Part shown: positions 50,230 to 58,313 of the stretch, piece by piece
How the letters are laid out: every line of letters starts with the position of its first letter
Position numbering within the stretch: position 1 is the first letter of the stretch
NCBI RefSeq assembly: GCF_030124375.1
Contig: NZ_JASKLS010000003.1
Span: forward strand, 106,052-170,051
Reading direction: 5' to 3'
DNA from: Sinorhizobium sp. 6-70
GTDB lineage: Bacteria; Pseudomonadota; Alphaproteobacteria; Rhizobiales; Rhizobiaceae
Length of the DNA: 64,000 nt
Translations under genes and position numbers: made by a program
The notes under the pieces: model-generated
Seen by the model: the letters and a program-made list of their open reading frames with translations, nothing else
What the model was told of the DNA's origin: nothing
Database searches by the model: none

Positions 50230-51954
50230 CTAATGAATTTCCGGTTCGGGCAGCTTATGCGGCGACTGCAGGAAGGTGAAGTCGCAGCCTTCGGGGGCCT
50301 GCTGGATGTGCTCCGCATGCATCTTCAGGAAGCCTCTCGAATAATCTCGCTCCGGCGGTCTCCATTCGGAAAGCCGGCGCTCGATTTCTTCCGCATCGAC
50401 CTCCAGCGTGAGCGTCCGCCCGGCGACATCGAGGGCGATGATGTCGCCATTGCGAACCGCCGCCAGCGGCCCGCCGACGTAAGCTTCGGGCGCGACGTGC
50501 AGGATGCAGGCGCCGTAGCTCGTGCCGCTCATGCGGGCGTCCGAAATGCGCACCATGTCGCGCACGCCCTGTTTCAGAAGCTTCTTCGGGATCGGCAGCA
50601 TTCCCCATTCCGGCATGCCCGGTCCGCCGACAGGACCGGCATTGCGCAGGATGAGGACCGTGTTGGCGGTAACATCAAGATCCTCGTCGTTCACCGCCGT
50701 CATCATCGCGTCGTAATCGTCGAAGACGAGGGCAGGCCCGCGATGCTTGAGAAGGTGAGCGTCGGCCGCGGCAGGCTTCATGACACAGCCCTGCGGCGCA
50801 AGGTTTCCCTTCAGGATCGCCGTACCGCCGCGCGCGGCAACGGCGTTATCGAGCGGGCGGATCACGTCCGGCAGATGAACCTCGGCCTCGCGGATCGCCT
50901 CGCCGATGCTGCCGATGACGTTGCGCTCTTCGAGATGCAGCAGGGATTCCAGTTGCTTCCACAACGCCGGCAGCCCGCCGGCATAATAAAAGTCCTCCAT
51001 CAGGAATTCGCCGGTCGGGCGGATGTTGCAGAGGACCGGGACCTTCTCCGACATGCGATCGAAATCGTCCAAGGTCAGCTCGACGCCGCGTCGCCGCGCC
51101 ATGGCAATCAGATGAATCATCGCATTGGTCGAGCCGGCCATCGCCATGTGCACTGTCAATGCGTTTTCAAACGCCTTTGCCGTCAGGATGTCCGAAGGCT
51201 TCAGGTCCTCGAATACCATCTCGACGATGCGTGCACCGGAAAGCGCCGCCATGCGCGAATGGCCGGCGTCGGCGGCCGGGATCGCCGAGGCACCTGGCAG
51301 TGAGAGACCAAGGGTGTCGGCAAGGGCCGTCATCGTCGAGGCGGTGCCCATGGTCATGCAGGTGCCGAAGGAGCGGGCGATGCCGCGCTCCATGACGTTC
51401 CACTCCTGCTCGGTGATGCGCCCGGCCTCTTTTTCCGCCCAGTATTTCCAGACATCGGAGCCCGAACCCAGGGCCTGGCCGCGGTAGTTGCCGCGCAGCA
51501 TCGGTCCCGCCGGCACGAAGATTGTCGGAAGATCGACCTGGATCGCGCCCATGATCGTCGCCGGCGTAGTCTTGTCGCAGCCGGCAAGCAGCACAACGCC
51601 GTCAACCGGGTGCGACCGGATGAGTTCCTCCACCTCCATCGCGAGGAAGTTGCGGTAAAGCATCGTCGTCGGCTTGACGTAGGTTTCCGCCAGCGACATC
51701 GCCGGCAGCTCGATCGGGAAGCCGCCGGCCTGCCACACCCCGCGTTTCACCTCTTCGGCGCGGGTGCGCAGATGCGCGTGGCACGGATTGATGTCGCTCC
51801 AGGTGTTGATGATCGCGATGACCGGCTTGCCGGCGATTTCCGCATTGTCATATCCCATCTGGTAAAGCCGGGACCTGTGACCGAAGGAGCGCAGGTCCTT
51901 GACGCCGAACCAGCGAAAGCTTCGAAATTCCTCTGGTTTCTTGCGTCCGGTCAT
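50230..51954 (-). CDS. IlvD/Edd-family sugar-acid dehydratase
   Basis: 574 residues. The iron-sulfur cysteines are in INPCHAH, LLAGCDKTTPA and FGTCMTMGTAST, and the metal/substrate region is in GSTNAMIHLIAMARRRG. The length and sequence resemble L-arabinonate and D-xylonate type dehydratases ([2Fe-2S]) more than IlvD itself. It should remove water from a sugar acid to give a 2-keto-3-deoxy acid. AAAGGAGGTGACCG precedes the ATG. It is divergent from a GntR regulator, and uronate dehydrogenase follows on the same strand. The exact substrate is unsettled. Confidence 0.88.
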   Translation of the reverse strand: MTGRKKPEEFRSFRWFGVKDLRSFGHRSRLYQMGYDNAEIAGKPVIAIINTWSDINPCHAHLRTRAEEVKRGVWQAGGFPIELPAMSLAETYVKPTTMLYRNFLAMEVEELIRSHPVDGVVLLAGCDKTTPATIMGAIQVDLPTIFVPAGPMLRGNYRGQALGSGSDVWKYWAEKEAGRITEQEWNVMERGIARSFGTCMTMGTASTMTALADTLGLSLPGASAIPAADAGHSRMAALSGARIVEMVFEDLKPSDILTAKAFENALTVHMAMAGSTNAMIHLIAMARRRGVELTLDDFDRMSEKVPVLCNIRPTGEFLMEDFYYAGGLPALWKQLESLLHLEERNVIGSIGEAIREAEVHLPDVIRPLDNAVAARGGTAILKGNLAPQGCVMKPAAADAHLLKHRGPALVFDDYDAMMTAVNDEDLDVTANTVLILRNAGPVGGPGMPEWGMLPIPKKLLKQGVRDMVRISDARMSGTSYGACILHVAPEAYVGGPLAAVRNGDIIALDVAGRTLTLEVDAEEIERRLSEWRPPERDYSRGFLKMHAEHIQQAPEGCDFTFLQSPHKLPEPEIH

Positions 51955-52010
51955 CGGTCACCTCCTTTGCATTCCCGGGCGGGTCGGCTAAATTGCGCCT
52001 GTTCAGAAAA

Positions 52011-52754
52011 ATGACAGGTGAAGGCGGACCCTTGGACGACGTGATGTTGAAGCTGAAACCGGCGCGGCGAGAGCGCCTCGCCGATGTTCTTTACGGCCAG
52101 ATCCTTGAGCAGATCGCGAGCGGCCAGATGGCCGAGGGGGCGAAATTGCCGTCGGAAGCCCGGATCTGCCGCGATTTCCAGGTCTCCCGGCCGGTTGTTC
52201 GCGAGGCGCTGATGCGGCTGCAGGCGGACGGCCTGGTGGTTTCGCGGCAGGGCATTGGAACCTTCGTCAAGTCGCGCCCGTCCGACAAGCTGACCGATTT
52301 TGCGGCCTCGGCCGAGATCGCCAGCTATCTCAGGGCCTTCGAACCGCGGCTCGCACTCGAAACCGAGTGCGCGGGACTGGCCGCGATCCGCCGGACCAAG
52401 GCCCAGCTCAACCAGATCGGTGAAGCGCTGGCGGCGCTGGAGGGCGCTCTTGCCCGCGGTGAGACAGGCTGGGAGGAGGATTTCGCTTTCCATCTTGCCG
52501 TTGCGGCGGCCGCGGGCAATGAGCTTTTTCCGCGTCTCCTGGAAGAGCTCGGCGATATTCTGCGCGGCTCGATGCGCATGGCGCTCAGCCTGACGCGGCA
52601 GGGCTCGGAGGAACGGCGTCGCCGCGTTCTCGAAGAGCACCGCAAGATCTTCACGGCGATCTCCGGCGAGAACCGCGAGCTCGCACGTCTTTACATGCGC
52701 TACCACCTGACGGAATCCAGGGCCCGCATCACCGGATCCCACGGTGATCTTTAG
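52011..52754 (+). CDS. GntR-family regulator (FadR subfamily)
   Basis: 247 residues from this start. The winged helix-turn-helix includes LPSEARICRDFQVSRPVVRE and ALMRLQADGLVVSRQGIGTF. The C-terminal FCD domain has FAFHLAVAAAAGNELFPRLL and EEHRKIFTAISGENRELARL. Starts at 52041 or 52044 and a TTG at 51993 are also in frame. It is divergent from the sugar-acid dehydratase gene and probably controls it, with a sugar-acid effector. Confidence 0.9.
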   Translation: MTGEGGPLDDVMLKLKPARRERLADVLYGQILEQIASGQMAEGAKLPSEARICRDFQVSRPVVREALMRLQADGLVVSRQGIGTFVKSRPSDKLTDFAASAEIASYLRAFEPRLALETECAGLAAIRRTKAQLNQIGEALAALEGALARGETGWEEDFAFHLAVAAAAGNELFPRLLEELGDILRGSMRMALSLTRQGSEERRRRVLEEHRKIFTAISGENRELARLYMRYHLTESRARITGSHGDL

Positions 52755-52830
52755 AGCGATACCCCGTGCCACCGGATCGTTCCGGCAATCCCCGGGTTTT
52801 GCGCGCCGCCTCACCGAGCGGCGCCGACCA

Positions 52831-52885
52831 ACACCCCCCTCTGCCCTGCCGGGCACAAGGGGGGAGATCGGCAGGGCAGAGGGGG
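52831..52885. repeat. Long GC-rich inverted repeat
   Basis: ACCCCCCTCTGCCCTGCC (52831-52848) is the perfect complement of GGCAGGGCAGAGGGGGGT (52868-52885), an 18-bp stem with a 19-nt spacer that itself holds a G6 run. It lies between the convergent GntR and DapA-family genes and may terminate both. The CCCCCTCTG core recurs at 49270. I recall similar elements as common rhizobial intergenic palindromes. Confidence 0.8.
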
Positions 52886-52971
52886 GTATCGACACCTGTG
52901 TCTTCGTTTCCCGTTCCAGGGCCAGTCGCCCAGGAGCGCGGCGCCTTACCCGCGCCATCTCCGGCACCATG

Positions 52972-53928
52972 TCAGGCGCTCGCCGACAGCGGCCGGGCCC
53001 CGCGGGCCGCGGCTTCACTCTTCGTCTTGAGCGCGCGCGCTGCCGCGGCGATGGCATCGAGCCGTTCGGCGCCGTCGAGATTCGACAGGAATTCACCGAT
53101 CGGACCGGTATCGCAGATGCCGGCGAGCCTCACCGCTTCATGCAGGACGCGGATCGGCGAATGGGCGTCGCGCAGATCCTCGAGCGGCAGGAAACTTTCG
53201 CGAAGTGTCCTTGCGGCAGCGAACTCATTGTCCTGACACGCCTTCAGGATTGCGGTCGACAGCTGCGGAGCGATGCACACCGAGCCGGAGGTGAAGGCGG
53301 TGAGGCCCATTTCGATGTGATCGATTGCCGGGCGCTCGCCGATACCGCTGACGATCCGCTCGCCCGAGCCGACGGCATCGAGGATGGCGGAAAGATAGCC
53401 GTCGTTTTTCGGGTCGGGCCGCACGACGGCGTATTTCAAGGCCGAGATCGCGCCATCGCGGAAAAGACGCGCGACATCGCCGGCTTCGAGGAAGCCGTCA
53501 TTCTTGATATAGGCGATCAACGGCCGGCCGGCGGCATCCGCCAGCTTGGCGAATCCCGAGACCAGGCCCGCCGAAGTCGCGGGGACGGTGAGCGGGAGCA
53601 CCATGGCGGTCGGAAAATCCCGCTCGCGGAGGATCATCGCCTGGTCCATCGCCTTGCCGAAGTCGGCGCCGATCGAGGGGATCATCCAGCCGTCCGGCGG
53701 AGCAATGTCCTCGAGCACGTCGAGAAGGCTGCCGAATCCCGTGACGCCGAAATTGTAGAGATTGGCGTTGCCGCCGTAGAGATAGGTGGTCACCCCTCCC
53801 GCGAGCAGCCATTCGATCATCTTGCGATTTTCCGTCTTGGTCGGCTCGCCATTCGCCTGACGCGCCAGCGGCGGCACCGAAAGCACGGAAGAGGCGAGGT
53901 CGGCCACATCTACGGGAGTCGTTTTCAT
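52972..53928 (-). CDS. DapA-family lyase/dehydratase
   Basis: 318 residues of the dihydrodipicolinate synthase/N-acetylneuraminate lyase type. The barrel features include GGVTTYLYGGNANLYNFG, IPSIGADFGKAMDQAM, the tyrosine in LIAYIKNDGF, and the likely Schiff-base lysine in ISALKYAVVRPDPKND. Within a sugar-acid cluster it could act on a 2-keto-3-deoxy acid (aldolase or dehydratase), the product of the neighbouring IlvD-type enzyme. This pairing is inferred from context. It is divergent from the SMP-30 gene. Confidence 0.85.
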   Translation of the reverse strand: MKTTPVDVADLASSVLSVPPLARQANGEPTKTENRKMIEWLLAGGVTTYLYGGNANLYNFGVTGFGSLLDVLEDIAPPDGWMIPSIGADFGKAMDQAMILRERDFPTAMVLPLTVPATSAGLVSGFAKLADAAGRPLIAYIKNDGFLEAGDVARLFRDGAISALKYAVVRPDPKNDGYLSAILDAVGSGERIVSGIGERPAIDHIEMGLTAFTSGSVCIAPQLSTAILKACQDNEFAAARTLRESFLPLEDLRDAHSPIRVLHEAVRLAGICDTGPIGEFLSNLDGAERLDAIAAAARALKTKSEAAARGARPLSASA

Positions 53929-53949
53929 GAAAATCTCCTTGCCAAGTTT

Positions 53950-53970
53950 CTTGTATTTTTAATTTACAAG
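53950..53970. promoter_or_regulatory. Candidate GntR operator
   Basis: CTTGTA (53950-53955) and TACAAG (53965-53970) form an inverted repeat with an AT-rich 9-bp centre, 22 bp upstream of the DapA-family start and 125 bp before the SMP-30 gene. Short inverted repeats of this size suit FadR/GntR dimers. That the regulator at 52011 binds here is a guess. Confidence 0.35.
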
Positions 53971-54094
53971 TTGAGCGAGGGCAATAGCAATGTTAGAGAA
54001 AGCGTCAGCCGATAAGTACCTGGGAAACCTGCGAGTCGGGGGGAAGGCGCTCGTTGCCGCCGCAACCGACGGACTGTGACACGATGGTTCAAAC

Positions 54095-54979
54095 ATGTCT
54101 TTCAACTTGACATTTGAGTGCATGCTGGATTTGCGCTGCACGGTGGCAGAAAGCCCGGTCTACGACGACCGCCGGAACTGCTTGTTTTTCGTCGATATCG
54201 GCAAGGGCGCCCTCCATCGTGCCGATCTCACCGGGGCGGGTCATATCGCGTGGACCTTCGAGCAAGGGGCCTGCTGTGTCGCGCTTGCCCATTCCGGGCG
54301 CCTCGTGCTCGCGCAACGGGACCGCGTCGTTCTGTTCGATCCCGAAAGCGGCGCCATCGTCAGCGAGATCGCCTCGATCGAAGCGGAGAGGCCGCACACG
54401 CGTCTGAACGACGGCAAGGTCGGACCGGACGGGGCGTTCTGGGTCGGGACGATGCATGAGGCCCTCGACCGGCAACCGGTCGCTTCCCTCTACCGCGTCA
54501 CGCCTGATGGTGCAGTGGAGCGCAAGGTCGTCGACGTCGTCTGTTCCAACGGTCTTGCCTGGAACGCGGACGGCTCGGTTCTCTTTCATTCGGATTCGCG
54601 TGGGCCATGGATCGACCGTTGGCACTTCGATCCTGCGACGGGTGCGATTTCCGGGCGCCGGCGCCTCGTCGTCCTCGACGAGGCAAGCGGCCGTCCCGAT
54701 GGAGCCGCGACCGACGTGGAGGGCGGTTACTGGAGCGCCGGGGTTTCGGCCGGCGTCCTCAACTGTTTCTCGGCAGAAGGCGAGTTGGTGAGGACGCATC
54801 GCTTCCCGGTGCCGGCGCCCACCATGCCCTGCTTCGCCGGGCCGGATCGCAAGACGCTCCTCGTCACGTCGCTGCGTCCGGCGGGTGCCGCGGAGCACAG
54901 CCCGGACGGCGGCATTTTCGTTACCCGAAGTCCGGTCGCGGGCGTCGCTGTGCAGCGCTTCGATGATCTCCGGCTTTGA
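54095..54979 (+). CDS. SMP-30/gluconolactonase family protein
   Basis: 294 residues, the length of SMP-30/regucalcin-like lactonases. Metal ligands are expected in AESPVYDDRRNCLFFVD (Glu), VCSNGLAWNADGSVLF (Asn) and DEASGRPDGAATDVEGGYW (Asp); HTRLNDGKVGPDGAFWVGTM is also typical. It would open sugar-acid lactones, such as the aldarolactone made by uronate dehydrogenase. It is divergent from the DapA-family gene. Confidence 0.88.
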   Translation: MSFNLTFECMLDLRCTVAESPVYDDRRNCLFFVDIGKGALHRADLTGAGHIAWTFEQGACCVALAHSGRLVLAQRDRVVLFDPESGAIVSEIASIEAERPHTRLNDGKVGPDGAFWVGTMHEALDRQPVASLYRVTPDGAVERKVVDVVCSNGLAWNADGSVLFHSDSRGPWIDRWHFDPATGAISGRRRLVVLDEASGRPDGAATDVEGGYWSAGVSAGVLNCFSAEGELVRTHRFPVPAPTMPCFAGPDRKTLLVTSLRPAGAAEHSPDGGIFVTRSPVAGVAVQRFDDLRL

Positions 54980-54997
54980 TGTTCGTTGCCCGCAGGC

Positions 54998-55798
54998 TCA
55001 TGGAACGATACCCCGGCAAGCCCAGGCAACGTTCGCAAACGACCTCGGACCATCCGGCCGGCCTGCCTCGTAAGCGTCGCGCACGGCGGCATCGGTGATC
55101 GCCCGTTCTGTGGCCCCGAGCGTCGCCACATACTTACCGAGTGGTCCTTCGCCTGCGGCAATGGGCGCCCAGTAGTCGTCGAAGTTCTGGTAGTCCATGC
55201 GGATCATGAGCTGGGTTTCCGAAACGTCAATGAGACCCTGGTCCACAAAAGTCCTTTTCATTTCACCCGGTTGCATCATCGGCTGAAAGCAGTAGCGCGC
55301 GCGGAGCTGGCGCCCGCCTTCGCCGAGTGCCGCCACCGTGTCGACCATCATCCGCATCCCGGGCATGCCGCCGAGATGGTCCCACACCGCCGCCGCGACG
55401 ACGCCGCCCGGCCGTACGACGCGGCGCATCTCGGCGACTGCCTTGTCGGCGTCGGGCACGAAATGGAGCACGAGCAGCGCGAGGGCGCGGTCGAAGGTAC
55501 CATCTCCAAAGGGGAGGGCGCAGGCATCCGCCTGCCGGATCTTGATGCGCGGGTCGGTGTTGCGCCGGCTCGCCTCCGCGACGAAGACAGGCGAATAGTC
55601 GATCGCCGCGATCTCAGCGAGGCCGGCGGTCCTTGCGAGCGCAAAAGTGAGGCTGCCGGTGCCGCAGCCGACGTCGAGAATCTTTTCGCCGTCGGCAAGT
55701 CCAGAGAACTCGATGAATAGCGGCGCGAGCCTCCGGCTCCAGCGCCCCATCAACTGTTCATAGCCGGCTGCATCATGGACATTGAAGCTGGAGGTCAT
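54998..55798 (-). CDS. Class I SAM-dependent methyltransferase
   Basis: 266 residues. The SAM motif is KILDVGCGTGSLTFALA, followed by IAAIDYSPVFVAEASRR, ADACALPFGDGTFDRALALL and RVVRPGGVVAAAVWD. The remainder resembles UbiE/COQ5-type small-molecule methyltransferases. The target is unknown. ATG 55798 has GGAGA 5 bp upstream; ATG 55810 is also possible. It lies downstream of the ECF41 sigma gene on the same strand, separated by 126 bp. Confidence 0.85.
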   Translation of the reverse strand: MTSSFNVHDAAGYEQLMGRWSRRLAPLFIEFSGLADGEKILDVGCGTGSLTFALARTAGLAEIAAIDYSPVFVAEASRRNTDPRIKIRQADACALPFGDGTFDRALALLVLHFVPDADKAVAEMRRVVRPGGVVAAAVWDHLGGMPGMRMMVDTVAALGEGGRQLRARYCFQPMMQPGEMKRTFVDQGLIDVSETQLMIRMDYQNFDDYWAPIAAGEGPLGKYVATLGATERAITDAAVRDAYEAGRPDGPRSFANVAWACRGIVP

Positions 55799-55924
55799 CG
55801 AAGTCTCCATAGGTTGAGGAATGGTAGACCTCGAGCTGGCGGATGCCAAGGGCGAACGGTCCGTTGTCGAGACAGGGAATCACGACGGTCTTGCAATGGG
55901 GCAGCGTTCGAATCGGCGATACAC

Positions 55925-56782
55925 CTAATGCAGGTGTCGCAGCTTGTCGGGGTTCCGCATCACATAGACTGCAGCGATCTTGCCGTCTTCGATTTCGAGC
56001 GCAGTCGTCTGAAGTTCGCCGTCGCCTTCCAACGTGACGAAGCCGGGCAGTCCGTTGATGAAGCCGGCGCGAACAAGTTTCGAGCCGCTCTTTTGAAATA
56101 GAACTGCCAAGCTCTCGTGCACCTTCATCACCGCATCAAATCCGAAGATCGGTTTCATCGCTGCCGGACGCTTGCCGCCGCCGTCGGCATGGACGCTGAC
56201 GTCGGCTGCCAACATCGCACCGAGCGCCTTCATGTCGCCACTGCGCGAGGCGGTGAAGAAGGCTTCAGCGATCTCGAGGCTTTTCTGTTTCTCGATCTGG
56301 AAGCGAGGCCTCTCCTCGCGGACATGGGTGCGCGCGCGGCTGGCGAGCTGCCGGCAGGCAGCCGGGTCGCGCTGGATGGTCGCCGCGACTTCCTCAAAAC
56401 CCAGCCCAAAAACGTCGTGCAGCAGGAAGGCCGCCCGCTCGAGCGGAGAAAGGCGTTCCAGGGCAAGCATCAAGGGCAGGGTGACGTCTTCCTCCTGCTC
56501 CTCTTCCACGACCGGGTCGGGAAGCCAAGGACCGACATACGTCTCGCGCTGGCGTCGTGCTGATTTGAGCTGATCAAGGCAGAGCCGCGTGACCGTGCGG
56601 CGCAAAAACGCCTCGGGCTCGCGCACCGCCGAGCGGTCAGCCCCCATCCAGCGGATGAAGGCCTCCTGCACCATATCCTCCGCGTCGGCGACAGAGCCGA
56701 GCATGCGATAGGCGACGCGCATGAGCTTGGGACGCAGCGGATCGAATCCCGCCGCTGCGTCCTCGTGATTGGTGTCCGTCAT
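55925..56782 (-). CDS. ECF41-type sigma factor with SnoaL-like C-terminal extension
   Basis: 285 residues. The sigma core has region 2 (MRVAYRMLGSVADAEDMVQE, FIRWMG) and region 4 (ERLSPLERAAFLLHDVFGLG, FEEVAATIQRDPAACRQLAS). About 110 further residues form a SnoaL-like domain (AEAFFTASRSGDMKALGAML), the diagnostic ECF41 extension that modulates activity. The ATG at 56782 overlaps the stop of the upstream CMD gene. Such genes are normally paired with a CMD, oxidoreductase or epimerase gene, as here. There is no anti-sigma gene, as expected for ECF41. Confidence 0.92.
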   Translation of the reverse strand: MTDTNHEDAAAGFDPLRPKLMRVAYRMLGSVADAEDMVQEAFIRWMGADRSAVREPEAFLRRTVTRLCLDQLKSARRQRETYVGPWLPDPVVEEEQEEDVTLPLMLALERLSPLERAAFLLHDVFGLGFEEVAATIQRDPAACRQLASRARTHVREERPRFQIEKQKSLEIAEAFFTASRSGDMKALGAMLAADVSVHADGGGKRPAAMKPIFGFDAVMKVHESLAVLFQKSGSKLVRAGFINGLPGFVTLEGDGELQTTALEIEDGKIAAVYVMRNPDKLRHLH

Positions 56783-57252
56783 CAGGCAGCTGCCTCGGCG
56801 GCGGCCTTGGCCGCGGCCGGATCGGCCCACAGGCTGAAGCCAACCGCAAGGCGGTTCCACCCGTTGATGACATTGATCATGAGCGTGAGCTTCACCTGCT
56901 CTTCCGCGGTAAACTGAGCCTTCAGGGCGTCATAGGCGCTTTCGTGCGTATGACCTTCCGACAGCCGCGTCAGTGCCTCGGTCCAGCCTAGCGCGGCGCG
57001 CTCGCGATCGGAATAACAGGGGGCTTCACGCCAGGCCGACAGCAGGTAGATGCGCTGCTCCGTCTCGCCTTTTGCCCGCGCTTCCACCGTATGCATGTTG
57101 ATGCAGTTGGCGCAGCCGTTGATCTGCGAGGCGCGGATCTTCACCAGTTCGATGAGGCTCGGCTCTAGGCTGGCGGTGACGGCAACCGTCGTGCCCATCC
57201 AGCTCTTCATCAGCGACGGCGCAGCGGCGAACGGGTCGAGTTTGGCAGTCAT
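56782..57252 (-). CDS. Carboxymuconolactone decarboxylase / AhpD-like protein (ECF41 partner)
   Basis: 156 residues. The AhpD-type redox motif is INGCANCINMHTVEARAKGE, with a CxxC and a following histidine, and LTLMINVINGWNRLAVGFSL completes the fold. Members act as alkylhydroperoxidase-like enzymes. It overlaps the sigma gene by one base and is preceded by an ECF41-type promoter, so the pair is self-activating. The ATG at 57252 follows AGAAAGG; the longer frame to 57360 would start upstream of the promoter. Confidence 0.9.
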   Translation of the reverse strand: MTAKLDPFAAAPSLMKSWMGTTVAVTASLEPSLIELVKIRASQINGCANCINMHTVEARAKGETEQRIYLLSAWREAPCYSDRERAALGWTEALTRLSEGHTHESAYDALKAQFTAEEQVKLTLMINVINGWNRLAVGFSLWADPAAAKAAAEAAA

Positions 57253-57286
57253 GGTTCGTTTTCCTTTCTGTTGGTTCCGACACCAT

Positions 57287-57313
57287 GACGAGGGAGGATC
57301 TGCGAATGTGACA
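57287..57313 (-). promoter_or_regulatory. ECF41-type promoter
   Basis: Minus strand TGTCACA (57313-57307), 16 nt, CGTC (57290-57287), 35 bp before the CMD-gene start. This matches the ECF41 consensus TGTCACA/CGTC as I know it, indicating autoregulation of the two-gene unit. Confidence 0.75.
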
Positions 57314-57419
57314 TCAGCGCAGAAATTTCTATCGGGGCATGAGCTCCGGCGGCCGAGCATTGGTATCCCGACGGCTCACGCAACCACGGCCGGAGTGGTT
57401 ACCGGGCGAGTTTTCGCTG

Positions 57420-58100
57420 TTAATGGGCCACCTCGGAAGCGGCCGACATCAACTCTTCGGGATTGAGCACTCGGTCCATATTGTGGCCTTCCTCTTCAAC
57501 TTCCGTAAAGCTCCAGCGCACCACGCCTTCCCGATCGAGCAGGAAATGGCCGACGAGCTGCATATGGCCGGGAATCCTCACCTGCTGATCGGCTTCGGTG
57601 ATTTCGTACCCATCCTTCGCGTTGAGGAGGTCGCCTGCTGCGGCCGGATTCATCGGTTCGGGCAATTCCCCGGGCCGGTCGACCCGCATTGTCGTGACCA
57701 CATCCATTCCGACCTTGTATGGCCAGTCGGTCTCATTCGCGGTGATCTCCAGGAGAGGTAAGCCGAAGGCGCGGTGTGACGCTCGCTCCGGATCGGATGC
57801 AGCAAGAAGACCGGGTATCGGATGATAACGGAAATAGAGTCGCGCGCGTTCGACCGGGGTGTTTACCACCGCTAGAGAACTCACGCCTTTCTCACGCAGT
57901 GCCGGGTTGAGCTGTGCCATCGCCGCGACATGGCGCCGGCAGAACGGACACAGCAGGCCTCGAAACAAACCGATCAACAACGGGCTGCGACCGCGAAAAT
58001 CATCGAGTGCGATCGTTCCCTCGCGCGAGATGGCATCCAGCACGATGTTCGGCACCCGGTCGCCCGGTTGCAACGGATGGTCGGTGTGGGGCGCAGACAT
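57420..58100 (-). CDS. Peroxiredoxin / redoxin-domain (AhpC-TSA type) protein
   Basis: 226 residues. The thioredoxin-like domain has PGDRVPNIVLDAISREG and the active-site cysteines in LFRGLLCPFCRRHVAAM (CxxC), then LAVVNTPVERARLYFRYHP. The C-terminal third is an extra beta region ending near the residues after HNMDRVLNPEEL. It probably reduces peroxides or disulfides. The ATG at 58100 has GGGGAGGAGG upstream. It is a single gene upstream of the ECF41 unit. No EcfG-type site was noticed. Confidence 0.83.
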   Translation of the reverse strand: MSAPHTDHPLQPGDRVPNIVLDAISREGTIALDDFRGRSPLLIGLFRGLLCPFCRRHVAAMAQLNPALREKGVSSLAVVNTPVERARLYFRYHPIPGLLAASDPERASHRAFGLPLLEITANETDWPYKVGMDVVTTMRVDRPGELPEPMNPAAAGDLLNAKDGYEITEADQQVRIPGHMQLVGHFLLDREGVVRWSFTEVEEEGHNMDRVLNPEELMSAASEVAH

Positions 58101-58313
58101 GGGCAACCTCCTCCCCGGGGCAGTCGAGAAAAGGCAGCACTGAAAAGTGCTTCGAGGTCGAGCTGGCGTTCCAGGGCGAAACAGGGTTCGGCCTTACAGC
58201 CAGGATAGGCCCTCAGAATGGCCCCACATTGGCCCATGAGCAAGCGGTAAACAGCGGACGGCCCCCTTGGCCTTTCCGCAGTTTCGTTCCATGGCGCGGA
58301 GCCGGCGCCGTGC

